From positions 84,889-148,888 of the forward strand of contig NZ_ATVI01000013.1 of the NCBI RefSeq assembly GCF_000420645.1: a stretch of 64,000 nt of DNA, given 5' to 3'. Below the pieces are notes generated by a model, which was given only the letters and a program-made list of their open reading frames with translations, ran no database searches and was not told the DNA's origin. A program made the position numbers and the translations under genes. The first letter of the stretch is position 1; every line of letters starts with the position of its first letter. This stretch comes from Nevskia ramosa DSM 11499 (GTDB taxonomy: Bacteria > Pseudomonadota > Gammaproteobacteria > Nevskiales > Nevskiaceae). Positions 1-7,206 of this stretch are shown here, one piece after another.

Positions 1-176
1 CGCGTGGCGCCCACGCCCACGAGGATTTCCCGGATCGCAGCGACAGCGAGTGGACCAAGCACACGCTGGCCTGGCGGCCTGAGGCAACGAGCGTTGCCTT
101 CGGCTATCGCCCGGTGCACATGACCGTGCTCGATGACGAAGCCAAGGTCATCCCGCCGCAGAAGCGCACCTACTAA
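1..176 (+). CDS. sdhA: Succinate dehydrogenase flavoprotein subunit, C-terminal end (partial)
   Basis: Only the last 57 codons lie in the window; the frame is open from base 3 to TAA at 174-176. The readable tail contains RGAHAHEDFPDRSD and then SEWTKHTLAW, the conserved C-terminal part of SdhA that lies near the active site, and it ends in PPQKRTY. SdhA carries covalent FAD and oxidises succinate to fumarate at the inner face of the cytoplasmic membrane. An sdhB gene follows 594 bases downstream, with one unrelated small gene between them. The N-terminal part and any sdhC/sdhD genes lie outside the window. Confidence 0.92.
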   Translation, partial: RGAHAHEDFPDRSDSEWTKHTLAWRPEATSVAFGYRPVHMTVLDDEAKVIPPQKRTY

Positions 177-208
177 GGTCCGCGAACGAGCATGACCGGA
201 AAGCACTC

Positions 209-712
209 ATGAATCGCGGCCTGATCATCGGCGTGGTCGTGGTGCTGCTGATCGCCGTGATGGCGGTCCTGGTGTCGCCGCTGCTCGGCCTGCAGGGCTT
301 GCGCGATGCCCTGGCGTCGCGCAACGGCGAAGCGCTGGCCGAGCATGTCGATGCCGATCGTCTGCGCAGCAACGTCGGCGCGCGCATCCACGCGCGCTAC
401 GCGCAGACCGGCGTCAAGGTGCCGGTGGAGCCGCTGGTCGAACGCCTGCTGACACCGGCTGGTCTGGTCGCCGCGATCTGCGATGGCGGCGCGCTGACGG
501 TGCAGGGCACGGTGCCGACCAATTGCGACATTCACGGTGGTCTGGGCGATGTCCGCTTCGAATCCGCCAATCGTTTCAGCGCCGCGCTGAGCCGCAGTGG
601 TCAGGTCGCGGCGACCATCGTCATGGATCGCGCCGGCCTGCGCTGGCGGCTGGTGGACATCGTGTTGCCGGCCGCCGCCTATGACCAGCTCAAAGATGCT
701 GTCCTGAACTAG
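209..712 (+). CDS. DUF2939 family membrane-anchored protein
   Basis: This 167-residue protein starts with a single hydrophobic segment (about residues 4-27), consistent with a membrane anchor or uncleaved signal. The segment is followed by [21 protein letters not shown], the pattern of DUF2939 proteins in which a short helix-turn precedes a soluble domain. The function is unknown. It sits between sdhA and sdhB in the same direction, 32 bases after the sdhA stop and 58 bases before sdhB, so it is probably cotranscribed with them. That position is unusual because sdhA and sdhB are normally adjacent. The ATG at 209 is preferred because it puts the hydrophobic segment at the N-terminus. Confidence 0.75.
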   Translation: MNRGLIIGVVVVLLIAVMAVLVSPLLGLQGLRDALASRNGEALAEHVDADRLRSNVGARIHARYAQTGVKVPVEPLVERLLTPAGLVAAICDGGALTVQGTVPTNCDIHGGLGDVRFESANRFSAALSRSGQVAATIVMDRAGLRWRLVDIVLPAAAYDQLKDAVLN

Positions 713-722
713 CACTTCTTTT

Positions 723-758
723 CAGATTCCCAATCAGATTCAAATTCAGATTCAACTT
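723..758 (+). repeat. Three tandem 12-base units upstream of sdhB
   Basis: CAGATTC occurs at 723, 735 and 747, each within a 12-base unit of the form CAGATTCnAAnT. The array ends directly at the Shine-Dalgarno sequence TAGGAG (758-763) of sdhB. It could be slipped-strand duplication or a leader element; no function can be assigned. Confidence 0.7.
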
Positions 759-770
759 AGGAGCAACCTC

Positions 771-1556
771 ATGGCACAGCTCACCCTTCCGAAGAACTCG
801 ACGATCGACCGCAGCGCCGGCAAGGTTTTCAAGGCGCCGGCCGGCACCAAGAACGTTCGCGCGTTCAAGATCTATCGCTACGATCCGGACACCCAGGCCA
901 ATCCACGCGTCGATACCTACGAGATCGACATGGACAAGTGCGGCCCGATGGTTCTCGACGCGCTGATCAAGATCAAGAGCGAGATGGACGCCAGCCTGAC
1001 CTTCCGCCGCAGCTGTCGCGAAGGCATCTGCGGCTCCTGCGCGATGAACATCGACGGCACCAACACCCTGGCCTGCACCAAGGCCTGCGACGAGGTGAAG
1101 GGTGAGGTCAAGATCTACCCGCTGCCGCACATGCCGGTGATCAAGGACCTGATTCCGGACCTGACCCATTTCTACGCCCAGTACGCGTCTGTCGAGCCGT
1201 GGCTGAAGACCGACACGCCAGCGCCGACCCGCGAGCGCCTGCAGAGCGAGGAAGACCGCGCCAAGCTCGACGGCCTGTACGAGTGCATCCTGTGCGCCTG
1301 CTGCTCGACCAGCTGCCCGAGCTACTGGTGGAACGGCGACCGCTACCTCGGCCCAGCCGTGCTGATGGCCGCCTACCGCTGGCTGGTCGATTCCCGCGAC
1401 GAAGCCACCGGCGAGCGTCTGGACCAGCTCGAAGATCCGTTCAAGCTCTATCGCTGCCACACGATCATGAACTGCGCGAAGACCTGCCCGAAGGGTCTGA
1501 ACCCGGCGCTGGCGATTGCCGAGACGAAGAAGATGCTGGTCGAGCGTCGCGGCTAG
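771..1556 (+). CDS. sdhB: Succinate dehydrogenase iron-sulfur subunit
   Basis: This 261-residue protein is the electron-transfer subunit of succinate dehydrogenase (complex II), passing electrons from FAD in SdhA to quinone. The N-terminal [2Fe-2S] domain has CREGICGSC followed by a fourth Cys (TLAC). The C-terminal ferredoxin-type domain has [11 protein letters not shown] and [18 protein letters not shown], the ligands of the [4Fe-4S] and [3Fe-4S] clusters. All expected cysteines are present. Length is slightly above the usual ~235-260. A strong ribosome site (TAGGAG at 758-763) supports the ATG at 771. A factor-independent terminator follows at 1579-1602, closing the sdh transcription unit. 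Confidence 0.97.
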   Translation: MAQLTLPKNSTIDRSAGKVFKAPAGTKNVRAFKIYRYDPDTQANPRVDTYEIDMDKCGPMVLDALIKIKSEMDASLTFRRSCREGICGSCAMNIDGTNTLACTKACDEVKGEVKIYPLPHMPVIKDLIPDLTHFYAQYASVEPWLKTDTPAPTRERLQSEEDRAKLDGLYECILCACCSTSCPSYWWNGDRYLGPAVLMAAYRWLVDSRDEATGERLDQLEDPFKLYRCHTIMNCAKTCPKGLNPALAIAETKKMLVERRG

Positions 1557-1578
1557 AAGCAGCATGCGTTGCCCTCAG

Positions 1579-1602
1579 AGGCGGCCTTCGGGCCGCCTTT
1601 TT
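1579..1602 (+). terminator. Rho-independent terminator after sdhB
   Basis: A perfect 7-bp stem GGCGGCC / GGCCGCC with a TTCG tetraloop, extended by an A-T pair, is followed at once by TTTTT. It lies 23 bases after the sdhB stop codon. Confidence 0.9.
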
Positions 1603-1695
1603 CGTTGGCGCAGAAAAAGCGCGCACCCCTGTCGATTTCGGGTCTGCCCGTTCGTCGAGTCATGGAAGCCATCACCATTCGAACGGAGAACGAGC

Positions 1696-2313
1696 ATGAA
1701 GATCTACTGGTTCAAGGCGCAGGCGCCGCTGCGGGTCCTGGCGCTGGTCAAGCATCTCGGCATCGAGGCCGAGCTGGTCGAAGTCGACATGATGGCCGGC
1801 GGGCTCAGGGCGCCGGATTACGCAGCGCTCAATCCCAACCTGAAAGCCCCGACCCTGGTCGACGGCGATCAGGCGCTGTGGGAATCGTCGGCGATCATGG
1901 CGGCGCTGTGCATCAGGGCGGGCTCCGATCTGTGGCCGGCGAACGATCCGGCGGAGCAAGTGGAAGTGCTGCGCTGGCTATCGTGGAACGACGGTCACTG
2001 GGCGCAGGCGGTCGGGCCGTTCTACTTCGAGCACGTCGTCAAGGCAACGTTTGGTATCGGGCCGGCGGATGTCGAAGGCCTGAAATCGGGCGTTGCGGAT
2101 GTCCTCAAATTCGCGAGAGTGCTGGACGGCCATCTGGCCGGCCGCAGCCATGTCGCCTGCGGCCGGCTGACCATCGCCGACTTCCAGCTGGCTTCGATGG
2201 CGCGCTACTGGCGGGAATCGCAGATGCCGCTGTCCGGCTTCACCAACATCGTTCGCTGGCTCGACGGCCTGATGCAGATTCCGGCCTGGGCCGATCCCTG
2301 GCCCGCGAAATAG
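1696..2313 (+). CDS. Glutathione S-transferase family protein
   Basis: This 205-residue cytosolic-type GST has an N-terminal thioredoxin fold (about 1-78) and an all-helical C-terminal half. Visible family marks are the cis-proline strand LKAPTLVDGD, the glutathione-gamma-glutamyl site ES in LWESSAIMAAL, and the N-capping box TIADFQLA in the helical domain. The ATG at 1696 follows AACGGAGAACGAGC, a good ribosome site. The frame is open upstream but carries no homologous sequence. The substrate is unknown; GSTs of this class conjugate or reduce electrophiles. It stands alone after the sdh terminator. Confidence 0.85.
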   Translation: MKIYWFKAQAPLRVLALVKHLGIEAELVEVDMMAGGLRAPDYAALNPNLKAPTLVDGDQALWESSAIMAALCIRAGSDLWPANDPAEQVEVLRWLSWNDGHWAQAVGPFYFEHVVKATFGIGPADVEGLKSGVADVLKFARVLDGHLAGRSHVACGRLTIADFQLASMARYWRESQMPLSGFTNIVRWLDGLMQIPAWADPWPAK

Positions 2314-2354
2314 GTAGCCTGTGCCCGGGCCAAAGTGCAGCGGGAACCATCGAC

Positions 2355-2714
2355 ATGAGTCTGAGCGACGACGATCGTGAGATCGACACGCTGCGCAAGC
2401 AGATTCCGTCATTCGCATGCCGGTCCGGCTGCCATGACTGCTGCGGCCCGGTCACTGCGTCGTCGACCGAGATGGCGCGGTTGCCGCGCAAGAGTTCAGC
2501 GGCGCGCGATGCAGCGCTGGCCGAACTGAGTTGCACGCATCTCGGCGAGAACGGCTGCACGGTCTACGACGAGCGGCCGCTGATCTGCCGCCTGTTCGGC
2601 ACCACGCCGCGGCTGCCGTGCCCGAATGGCGCGCGGCCGGAAGTGATGATCGATCCGAAAGTCGAGCAGCAGATTCACTGGTTTGCGCGGCGCACGCGGC
2701 AGGTGCTGGTGTAG
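2355..2714 (+). CDS. YkgJ-family cysteine cluster protein
   Basis: This 119-residue protein has the cysteine spacing of the YkgJ/Fe-S-oxidoreductase-like family. An N-terminal CRSGCHDCCG is followed by CTHLGENGCTVYDERPLIC and a final PCPN. The cysteines probably bind a metal ion or Fe-S cluster; the biochemical role of the family is not established. The ATG at 2355 places the first Cys near residue 22, as in relatives. The gene is 41 bases after the GST gene and 52 bases before sdhE on the same strand. Confidence 0.8.
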   Translation: MSLSDDDREIDTLRKQIPSFACRSGCHDCCGPVTASSTEMARLPRKSSAARDAALAELSCTHLGENGCTVYDERPLICRLFGTTPRLPCPNGARPEVMIDPKVEQQIHWFARRTRQVLV

Positions 2715-2766
2715 CGACCGCACCATCAGGCGATAATCCGCCACCCCCTTTCCACCCCTCCCATCC

Positions 2767-3000
2767 ATGAGCGATCTCGCCCGTCTCCGCTTCCTGTGCC
2801 GCCGCGGCATGAAGGAACTCGATGTGCTGTTCGGCGGCTATCTCGCCCGCCATTACGAGACCGCCAGCCCCGACGACCAGTGGGTATTCCTGCGCCTGCT
2901 CGAATGCGAAGACCCGGATCTCTGGGCCTGGATCATCGGCCAGACCCCGCCTCCTACCCCATACGCCCATGTCATCGAACAGCTTCAGCGCAACGATTGA
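2767..3000 (+). CDS. sdhE: FAD assembly factor SdhE (YgfY/CptB family)
   Basis: This 77-residue protein matches SdhE in length and carries its signature RRGMKELD (residues 13-20), the RGxxE motif needed for flavinylation of SdhA. SdhE helps attach FAD covalently to succinate dehydrogenase and fumarate reductase flavoproteins. It lies under 1.3 kb downstream of sdhB, which fits the role. The C-terminal end overlaps the start of ygfX by 32 bases, an arrangement known from E. coli ygfYX (cptBA), so translation of the two is probably coupled. Confidence 0.93.
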   Translation: MSDLARLRFLCRRGMKELDVLFGGYLARHYETASPDDQWVFLRLLECEDPDLWAWIIGQTPPPTPYAHVIEQLQRND

Positions 3001-3442
3001 TCTGCGTCCGCGCGCCAGCCTGCGTGGTCTGCAGGGGCTGGTGATCGTCCATATCGTCGCCGCGGCGCTGGTCTTTGCCGCGCAGCCGCCGGACAGCTCC
3101 GGCCTGCTGCTGTCCGGCCTGTTGATGCTGTCCTGGTTCAGCCTGCGCCGGCATACCTTGCTCGGCTTCGGGCCGAAGGCGCTGACCCGGCTGACCTGGC
3201 ATGCAGCGGACCACACCGGCAGCGCGAAGTGGACCGTCGAGAACGGCAACGGCGCGTCCTTCGAGGCGACCTTGCTGCCGTCGAGCATCGTCAAAAGCCA
3301 GCTGATGCTGCTGAACTTCCAGCTCGCTGACGGCGTGCGCCGCAGCCGCGCGCTGTTCGGTGACGAGGCCGACCCGGAACTGTTGCGCCGTCTGCGCGCA
3401 CGTCTGCTGTCCGGCGAAGCCCTGGCCAAGCCGAAGACGTGA
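2969..3442 (+). CDS. ygfX: YgfX/CptA family membrane protein
   Basis: This 157-residue protein starts inside sdhE and has two adjacent hydrophobic segments in the first third (about residues 24-55), followed by a soluble domain rich in Arg and Leu. The pattern is that of YgfX (CptA), an inner-membrane partner of SdhE/CptB. In E. coli it has been described as a toxin acting on cell-division and cytoskeletal proteins, a role that is debated. Identification rests on its position directly behind sdhE, its length and its topology, because sequence conservation in this family is low. Its TGA overlaps the GTG start of alkA. Confidence 0.78.
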   Translation: MSSNSFSATIDLRPRASLRGLQGLVIVHIVAAALVFAAQPPDSSGLLLSGLLMLSWFSLRRHTLLGFGPKALTRLTWHAADHTGSAKWTVENGNGASFEATLLPSSIVKSQLMLLNFQLADGVRRSRALFGDEADPELLRRLRARLLSGEALAKPKT

Positions 3443-4338
3443 GCGGTGACTCCTTGCGGCTGACGCTCGACTATCAGCCGCCGCTGGCCTGGGACGCGCT
3501 GCTCGGCTTTCTCGGCGGCCGTGGTGCGGCCGGTGTCGAAGCGGTGGTCGATGGCCGTTATCTGCGCACCGTCAATCTGGCCGGCGCGCGTGGCTGGCTC
3601 GCGGTGTCGGCCACGAAAAGGGTCGATCAGCTGGCCGTCGAGCTGTCGCCATCGCTGGAGCCGGTGCTGCCGCTGCTGACCGCGAAGCTGCGCCAGCTGC
3701 TCGATCTCGAAGCCGATCCGATCGCAATCGCCGCCGTGCTCGGCCGGGATGCGCGGCTGGCGCCGGTGATCAATGCAACACCTGGCCTGAGAGTGCCCGG
3801 CGGTTTCGACGGCTTCGAGCTGGTGCTGCGCGCCATCGTTGGCCAGCAGGTCACGGTCAAGGCGGCGACCACCTTGTTCAGCCGCTTCGCCGCAGCGTTC
3901 GGCGAGCCGGTGGCAACACCATTCGCCGAGCTGAAGTTCTTCAGTCCCAAGGCCGCGCTGATCGCCGACGCCGAGCTGCAGACCCTGATCAATCTCGGCC
4001 TGACCCAGCGTCGCGCGACCAGCATCCACGCCGTCGCCAAAGCCTATGTCGCCGGCCAACTGGTGCTCGAGCCGGGCTGCGATCACGCCGTCGAGCTGGA
4101 ACGTTTCCGCGCGATTCCCGGCATTGGCCACTGGACGTCGAACTATGTCGCGATGCGCGCGCTCCGTGATGCGGACGCGTTCCCGACCGGCGATCTGGCG
4201 CTGTGCAACGCCCTCGGCGGCATCAAGCCGAAAGCGGCCGATGCCGCCGCCGAAGCCTGGCGGCCGTACCGTGCCTACGCGGCGCTGTATCTGTGGCGCT
4301 TGCTGCGCATGGGCACCAACACCGAGGCCGGCGGATGA
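3439..4338 (+). CDS. alkA: DNA-3-methyladenine glycosylase II (AlkA type)
   Basis: This 299-residue HhH-GPD glycosylase removes alkylated bases from DNA. The N-terminal AlkA-type domain covers about 1-115. Next come VLRAIVGQQVTVKAA and the helix-hairpin-helix RFRAIPGIGHWTSNYVAMRA. The catalytic aspartate is in FPTGDLALCNA, where E. coli AlkA has its essential Asp. It starts with GTG at 3439, overlapping the ygfX stop (GTGA), and its own TGA overlaps the ATG of the next gene, so ygfX-alkA-ogt is a tightly coupled unit. No N-terminal Ada domain is present. Confidence 0.92.
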   Translation: MSGDSLRLTLDYQPPLAWDALLGFLGGRGAAGVEAVVDGRYLRTVNLAGARGWLAVSATKRVDQLAVELSPSLEPVLPLLTAKLRQLLDLEADPIAIAAVLGRDARLAPVINATPGLRVPGGFDGFELVLRAIVGQQVTVKAATTLFSRFAAAFGEPVATPFAELKFFSPKAALIADAELQTLINLGLTQRRATSIHAVAKAYVAGQLVLEPGCDHAVELERFRAIPGIGHWTSNYVAMRALRDADAFPTGDLALCNALGGIKPKAADAAAEAWRPYRAYAALYLWRLLRMGTNTEAGG

Positions 4339-4880
4339 GCCTGAGCAAGCACGAACTGAAGCAGGCAGTGGCCGGCGTGACCGCGACGACAGCGAAGCCG
4401 GCAACGATCTACTGCATCACGCCGAGCCCGATCGGCGAGCTGCTGCTGTTCGGCAATGGTCGGGCTTTACAGGGCCTTTATATGGAGAGCCAGGAGGTCT
4501 GGCCACAGAAGCAGCCGGACTGGCGCTGGGACGAGGCGCCGTTCAAGGCGGTGATCACGCAGCTGCGCGAATACTTCGATCGCAAGCGAACGAGCTTCGA
4601 TCTGCCGCTGGCGCCGGTCGGCACCGCGTTCCAGCAAAGAGTCTGGACCGCACTGCTGGAGCTTCCCTTCGGCGTCACCACCAGCTACGGCGAACTGGCG
4701 ACTCGGCTCGGCGATGCCAAGGCTTCGCGCGCCGTAGGCCTCGCCAACGGCCGCAATCCGATCTCGATCATCGTGCCCTGCCATCGGGTGATCGGCGCCA
4801 ACGGCAATCTCACCGGTTACGGCGGCGGCCTGGAACGCAAGGAATGGCTGCTGCGCCATGAAGGCGCGCTGCTGCTTTGA
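4335..4880 (+). CDS. ogt: Methylated-DNA--protein-cysteine methyltransferase
   Basis: This 181-residue suicide repair enzyme transfers the methyl group of O6-methylguanine (or O4-methylthymine) to its own cysteine. The active site is IIVPCHRVIGANG, preceded by the DNA-recognition helix TSYGELATRLG and the arginine finger SRAVGLANGRNP. The N-terminal half is the degenerate RNase H-like domain of the Ogt/MGMT family. The start ATG overlaps the alkA stop (ATGA). With alkA it forms an alkylation-repair pair. The name ogt rather than ada reflects the absence of an Ada regulatory domain. Confidence 0.93.
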   Translation: MSLSKHELKQAVAGVTATTAKPATIYCITPSPIGELLLFGNGRALQGLYMESQEVWPQKQPDWRWDEAPFKAVITQLREYFDRKRTSFDLPLAPVGTAFQQRVWTALLELPFGVTTSYGELATRLGDAKASRAVGLANGRNPISIIVPCHRVIGANGNLTGYGGGLERKEWLLRHEGALLL

Positions 4881-4933
4881 GCCTGAGGGACGCAGGGCAA
4901 TACGTCATCCGCCCCCGCGCAGCACGGCCACCG

Positions 4934-4949
4934 TGGTATGACCATTGCT
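4934..4949 (+). promoter_or_regulatory. Candidate sigma-54 promoter of ureG
   Basis: TGGTATGACCATTGCT matches TGGYAYRNNNNTTGCW at every constrained position, with GG and GC exactly 10 bases apart. It ends 47 bases before the ureG ATG, the same distance seen between the sigma-54 element and the start of the allophanate hydrolase gene. A TACGTCA heptamer lies upstream at 4901-4907. Confidence 0.55.
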
Positions 4950-4995
4950 GCAAGCTGCAGTGACTTCTTCAGCACCGAATCAGGACGAACGAACA

Positions 4996-5619
4996 ATGAC
5001 GACACGGACCGAAGCACTGCGGCTGGGCGTGGGCGGGCCAGTGGGCTCGGGCAAGACCGCGCTGGTCGACAGCCTGTGCAAGCGCATGCGCGCCGACTAC
5101 AACATCGCCGTGGTCACCAATGACATCTACACCCGCGAGGATCAGGAATTCCTGATCCGCAGCGCAGCACTGGCGCCGGAGCGCATCCGCGGTGTCGAGA
5201 CCGGCGGCTGCCCGCACACGGCGATCCGCGAAGATGCCTCGATGAACCTCGCGGCGATCGACGAGCTGAACAAGGACTTCGCCGACCTCGATCTGATCAT
5301 CGTCGAGAGCGGCGGCGACAACCTCGCCGCGACCTTCAGCCCCGAGTTGTCCGACCTCACGCTGTACGTGATCGACGTCGCCGCCGGTGACAAGATTCCG
5401 CGCAAGGGCGGGCCGGGCATCACCAAATCCGATCTGCTGATCATCAACAAGATCGACCTGGCGCCCTACGTCGGCGCGTCGCTCGAAGTGATGGATCGCG
5501 ACGCGAAGAAGATGCGCGGCGAGCGGCCGTTCGTGTTCACCAACCTGAAGACCGGCGTGGGGCTGGACGAGGTGGTCGCGTTCATTGTTCGGCAGGGGAT
5601 GCTGGCAGCCACAGCCTGA
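4996..5619 (+). CDS. ureG: Urease accessory GTPase UreG
   Basis: This 207-residue SIMIBI-class GTPase drives nickel insertion into urease together with UreD, UreE and UreF. Motifs in order: P-loop [11 protein letters not shown], switch VVTNDIYT, the metal-binding CPH in [26 protein letters not shown], and guanine recognition NKIDLAP. The ATG at 4996 gives the usual family length; an upstream extension would carry no conserved residues. It is separated from ureDABCEF by about 5 kb and two unrelated genes and lies on the opposite strand, so it needs its own promoter. A sigma-54-like element is present at 4934-4949. Confidence 0.96.
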   Translation: MTTRTEALRLGVGGPVGSGKTALVDSLCKRMRADYNIAVVTNDIYTREDQEFLIRSAALAPERIRGVETGGCPHTAIREDASMNLAAIDELNKDFADLDLIIVESGGDNLAATFSPELSDLTLYVIDVAAGDKIPRKGGPGITKSDLLIINKIDLAPYVGASLEVMDRDAKKMRGERPFVFTNLKTGVGLDEVVAFIVRQGMLAATA

Positions 5620-5647
5620 GCCGGAAAAAGTCTGGCCCGAGGAATTC

Positions 5648-5734
5648 GTCATTCCCGCGCAGGCGGGAATCCAGTTCTGACGTTTGCGCGTCGCTGGCTA
5701 CAGAGAACTGGATCCCCGCCTGCGCGGGGATGAC
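5648..5734. repeat. Inverted repeat, 31-base arms (REP-like)
   Basis: Arms at 5648-5678 and 5704-5734 are inverted copies with two mismatches, and each is itself a small palindrome (TTCCCGCgcagGCGGGAA type). Such GTCATTCCCGC...GCGGGAATCCAG elements are scattered through many proteobacterial genomes. Lying between the converging ureG and patatin genes, it could form a bidirectional terminator-like hairpin. Confidence 0.85.
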
Positions 5735-5754
5735 GATGATTGCAGAGACCGGCA

Positions 5755-7020
5755 CTACTCCTCGGCAGTCTCGCCGCGGCTCGCCGCCGTTGCCGGCTGA
5801 CGCAGAAACGCTTCGATTTCGTCGATCCGGGACGACGCATCCTGGTAGCCGATGCGAATCAGTTCGCGGGTGTACTCGGCGTCGAACAACAGGTAGCTGG
5901 TCAGATCGGCGCTGCGTGCGTCCGGCGTGCCGAGCGCGTCGAGCAGATAGCGGACGGTGGCCGGAATCCGATGCTTCAGCGCATTGGCGATCACCGCCAG
6001 GTCTTCCGAGGGCGCGATCGCCAGCGGTTCGACGACCTTGATCGGCTCGCGCATCTTGCCGTTGACGGCTTCGCGGCTGGCCTCTGGCATCGCCGCGATC
6101 AGTTCGTTCATCCGGCGCAGGTGATCGAGATCGGCGTCGAGGTGATCGAGGAACACTGCGTTCATGAACACGCCGCAGATCTGCGACAGCGGCGGCCGGC
6201 GCAGAGTCATCGCATCGTCGTCACCGGCGTGCGCCAGTTCGGCGCGGGTCAGGTTGTCGGCGGCGGCGGAGCAGCGGATGCCGATCGCCAGCAGCCGGTT
6301 GGCGCCGAGGCGGATCGCCGGGCTCATCGGCGTGGTCAGCCGCAGCGCGCCATCGCCGAACCAGGCAGTGACGCCGTCGATCATCACCGGCGCCGGCGGA
6401 AACACGACCGGAATCGAGGCCGAGGCACAGACGTGCTCGATGCCGATCTTGGTCGCCAGCGCCACCCGCCGGCTTTTCAACCATAACGGATGGCCCTTGC
6501 GGCCTTCGATGAAGGTGTAGGACTTGCCGGAGTGATAGCCGGTGGCGGTGACCGCCAGGGCATACAGCCGGCCGGCATCGATGGCCCGGCCGACGCCGCC
6601 GATCGGCAGATGCTCTTTCAGGAACGCCGGCAGCGGCGAGGTATCGAGCAGCGACGCGACCCGGCCGGCGCCGAAGTTCGCACCGGTCACCACGTCGAGC
6701 CCGAGCTTCCAGCCATTGCGCAGCAGCGCCCGGACATCGGTGCGATAGACCTGCTCGGTGCGCAGCTGCGACCACAGCCTGGCCAGGCGGCGCGTGGCGT
6801 CATGGAAGTCTTCGCTGCCACCGGCGATCAGGGTGCCGTTGATCGCGCCGGCCGAAGCGCCGGTGACGATCGGGAACGGCGACGGCCCGCCGCGCAAGGC
6901 CGGAATCTCGCCGATCCGCTTCAGCACGCCGGCCTGATAGGCGCCGCGCGAACCGCCGGCCGTCAGCACCAGACCGGTCTTGCGGCCGAAACGCCAGGCG
7001 GCGTCGACGTGGCCGGTCAT
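5755..7020 (-). CDS. Patatin-like phospholipase family protein
   Basis: This 421-residue protein has the patatin Ser-Asp catalytic dyad. The oxyanion-hole motif is GGSRGAYQAGVL (about residues 22-33), the nucleophile elbow is GASAGAING, and the catalytic Asp is in WFGDGALR. The N-terminal ~250 residues form the patatin domain and the C-terminal helical region is unassigned. No signal peptide is evident, so it is probably a cytoplasmic or membrane-associated lipid acyl hydrolase. It is longer than the RssA type (~300 residues). It converges with ureG and is preceded by the terminator of the protease gene, so it is likely a single-gene unit. Confidence 0.88.
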   Translation of the reverse strand: MTGHVDAAWRFGRKTGLVLTAGGSRGAYQAGVLKRIGEIPALRGGPSPFPIVTGASAGAINGTLIAGGSEDFHDATRRLARLWSQLRTEQVYRTDVRALLRNGWKLGLDVVTGANFGAGRVASLLDTSPLPAFLKEHLPIGGVGRAIDAGRLYALAVTATGYHSGKSYTFIEGRKGHPLWLKSRRVALATKIGIEHVCASASIPVVFPPAPVMIDGVTAWFGDGALRLTTPMSPAIRLGANRLLAIGIRCSAAADNLTRAELAHAGDDDAMTLRRPPLSQICGVFMNAVFLDHLDADLDHLRRMNELIAAMPEASREAVNGKMREPIKVVEPLAIAPSEDLAVIANALKHRIPATVRYLLDALGTPDARSADLTSYLLFDAEYTRELIRIGYQDASSRIDEIEAFLRQPATAASRGETAEE

Positions 7021-7158
7021 GGTTGCGGCGGCAGCGTGGCGCTGCGTTTCCTGCTCGTGTGCATGGGCGTCTCCTCACACGGCGGATCGCCGTGTCGCTA
7101 TGTCCGGAGATCGAGCAAAACAGGTGCCATCAGCCCCGCTACCCTTCGCGCGCCCATG

Positions 7159-7189
7159 AAAAACCCCCGCCTCCAGGCAGCGGCGAGGG
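7159..7189 (-). terminator. Rho-independent terminator of the protease gene
   Basis: Read on the minus strand, CCCTCGCC pairs with GGCGGGGG around a 10-base loop (one mismatch) and is followed by TTTTT. It lies 18 bases after the protease stop codon. Confidence 0.8.
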
Positions 7190-7206
7190 TCGGAAACCGG
7201 ACTTGA

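Noticed and set aside
2452..4404. 650-codon minus-strand frame opposite sdhE-ygfX-alkA
   Set aside because: It has no recognisable domain and covers several well-supported genes on the other strand.
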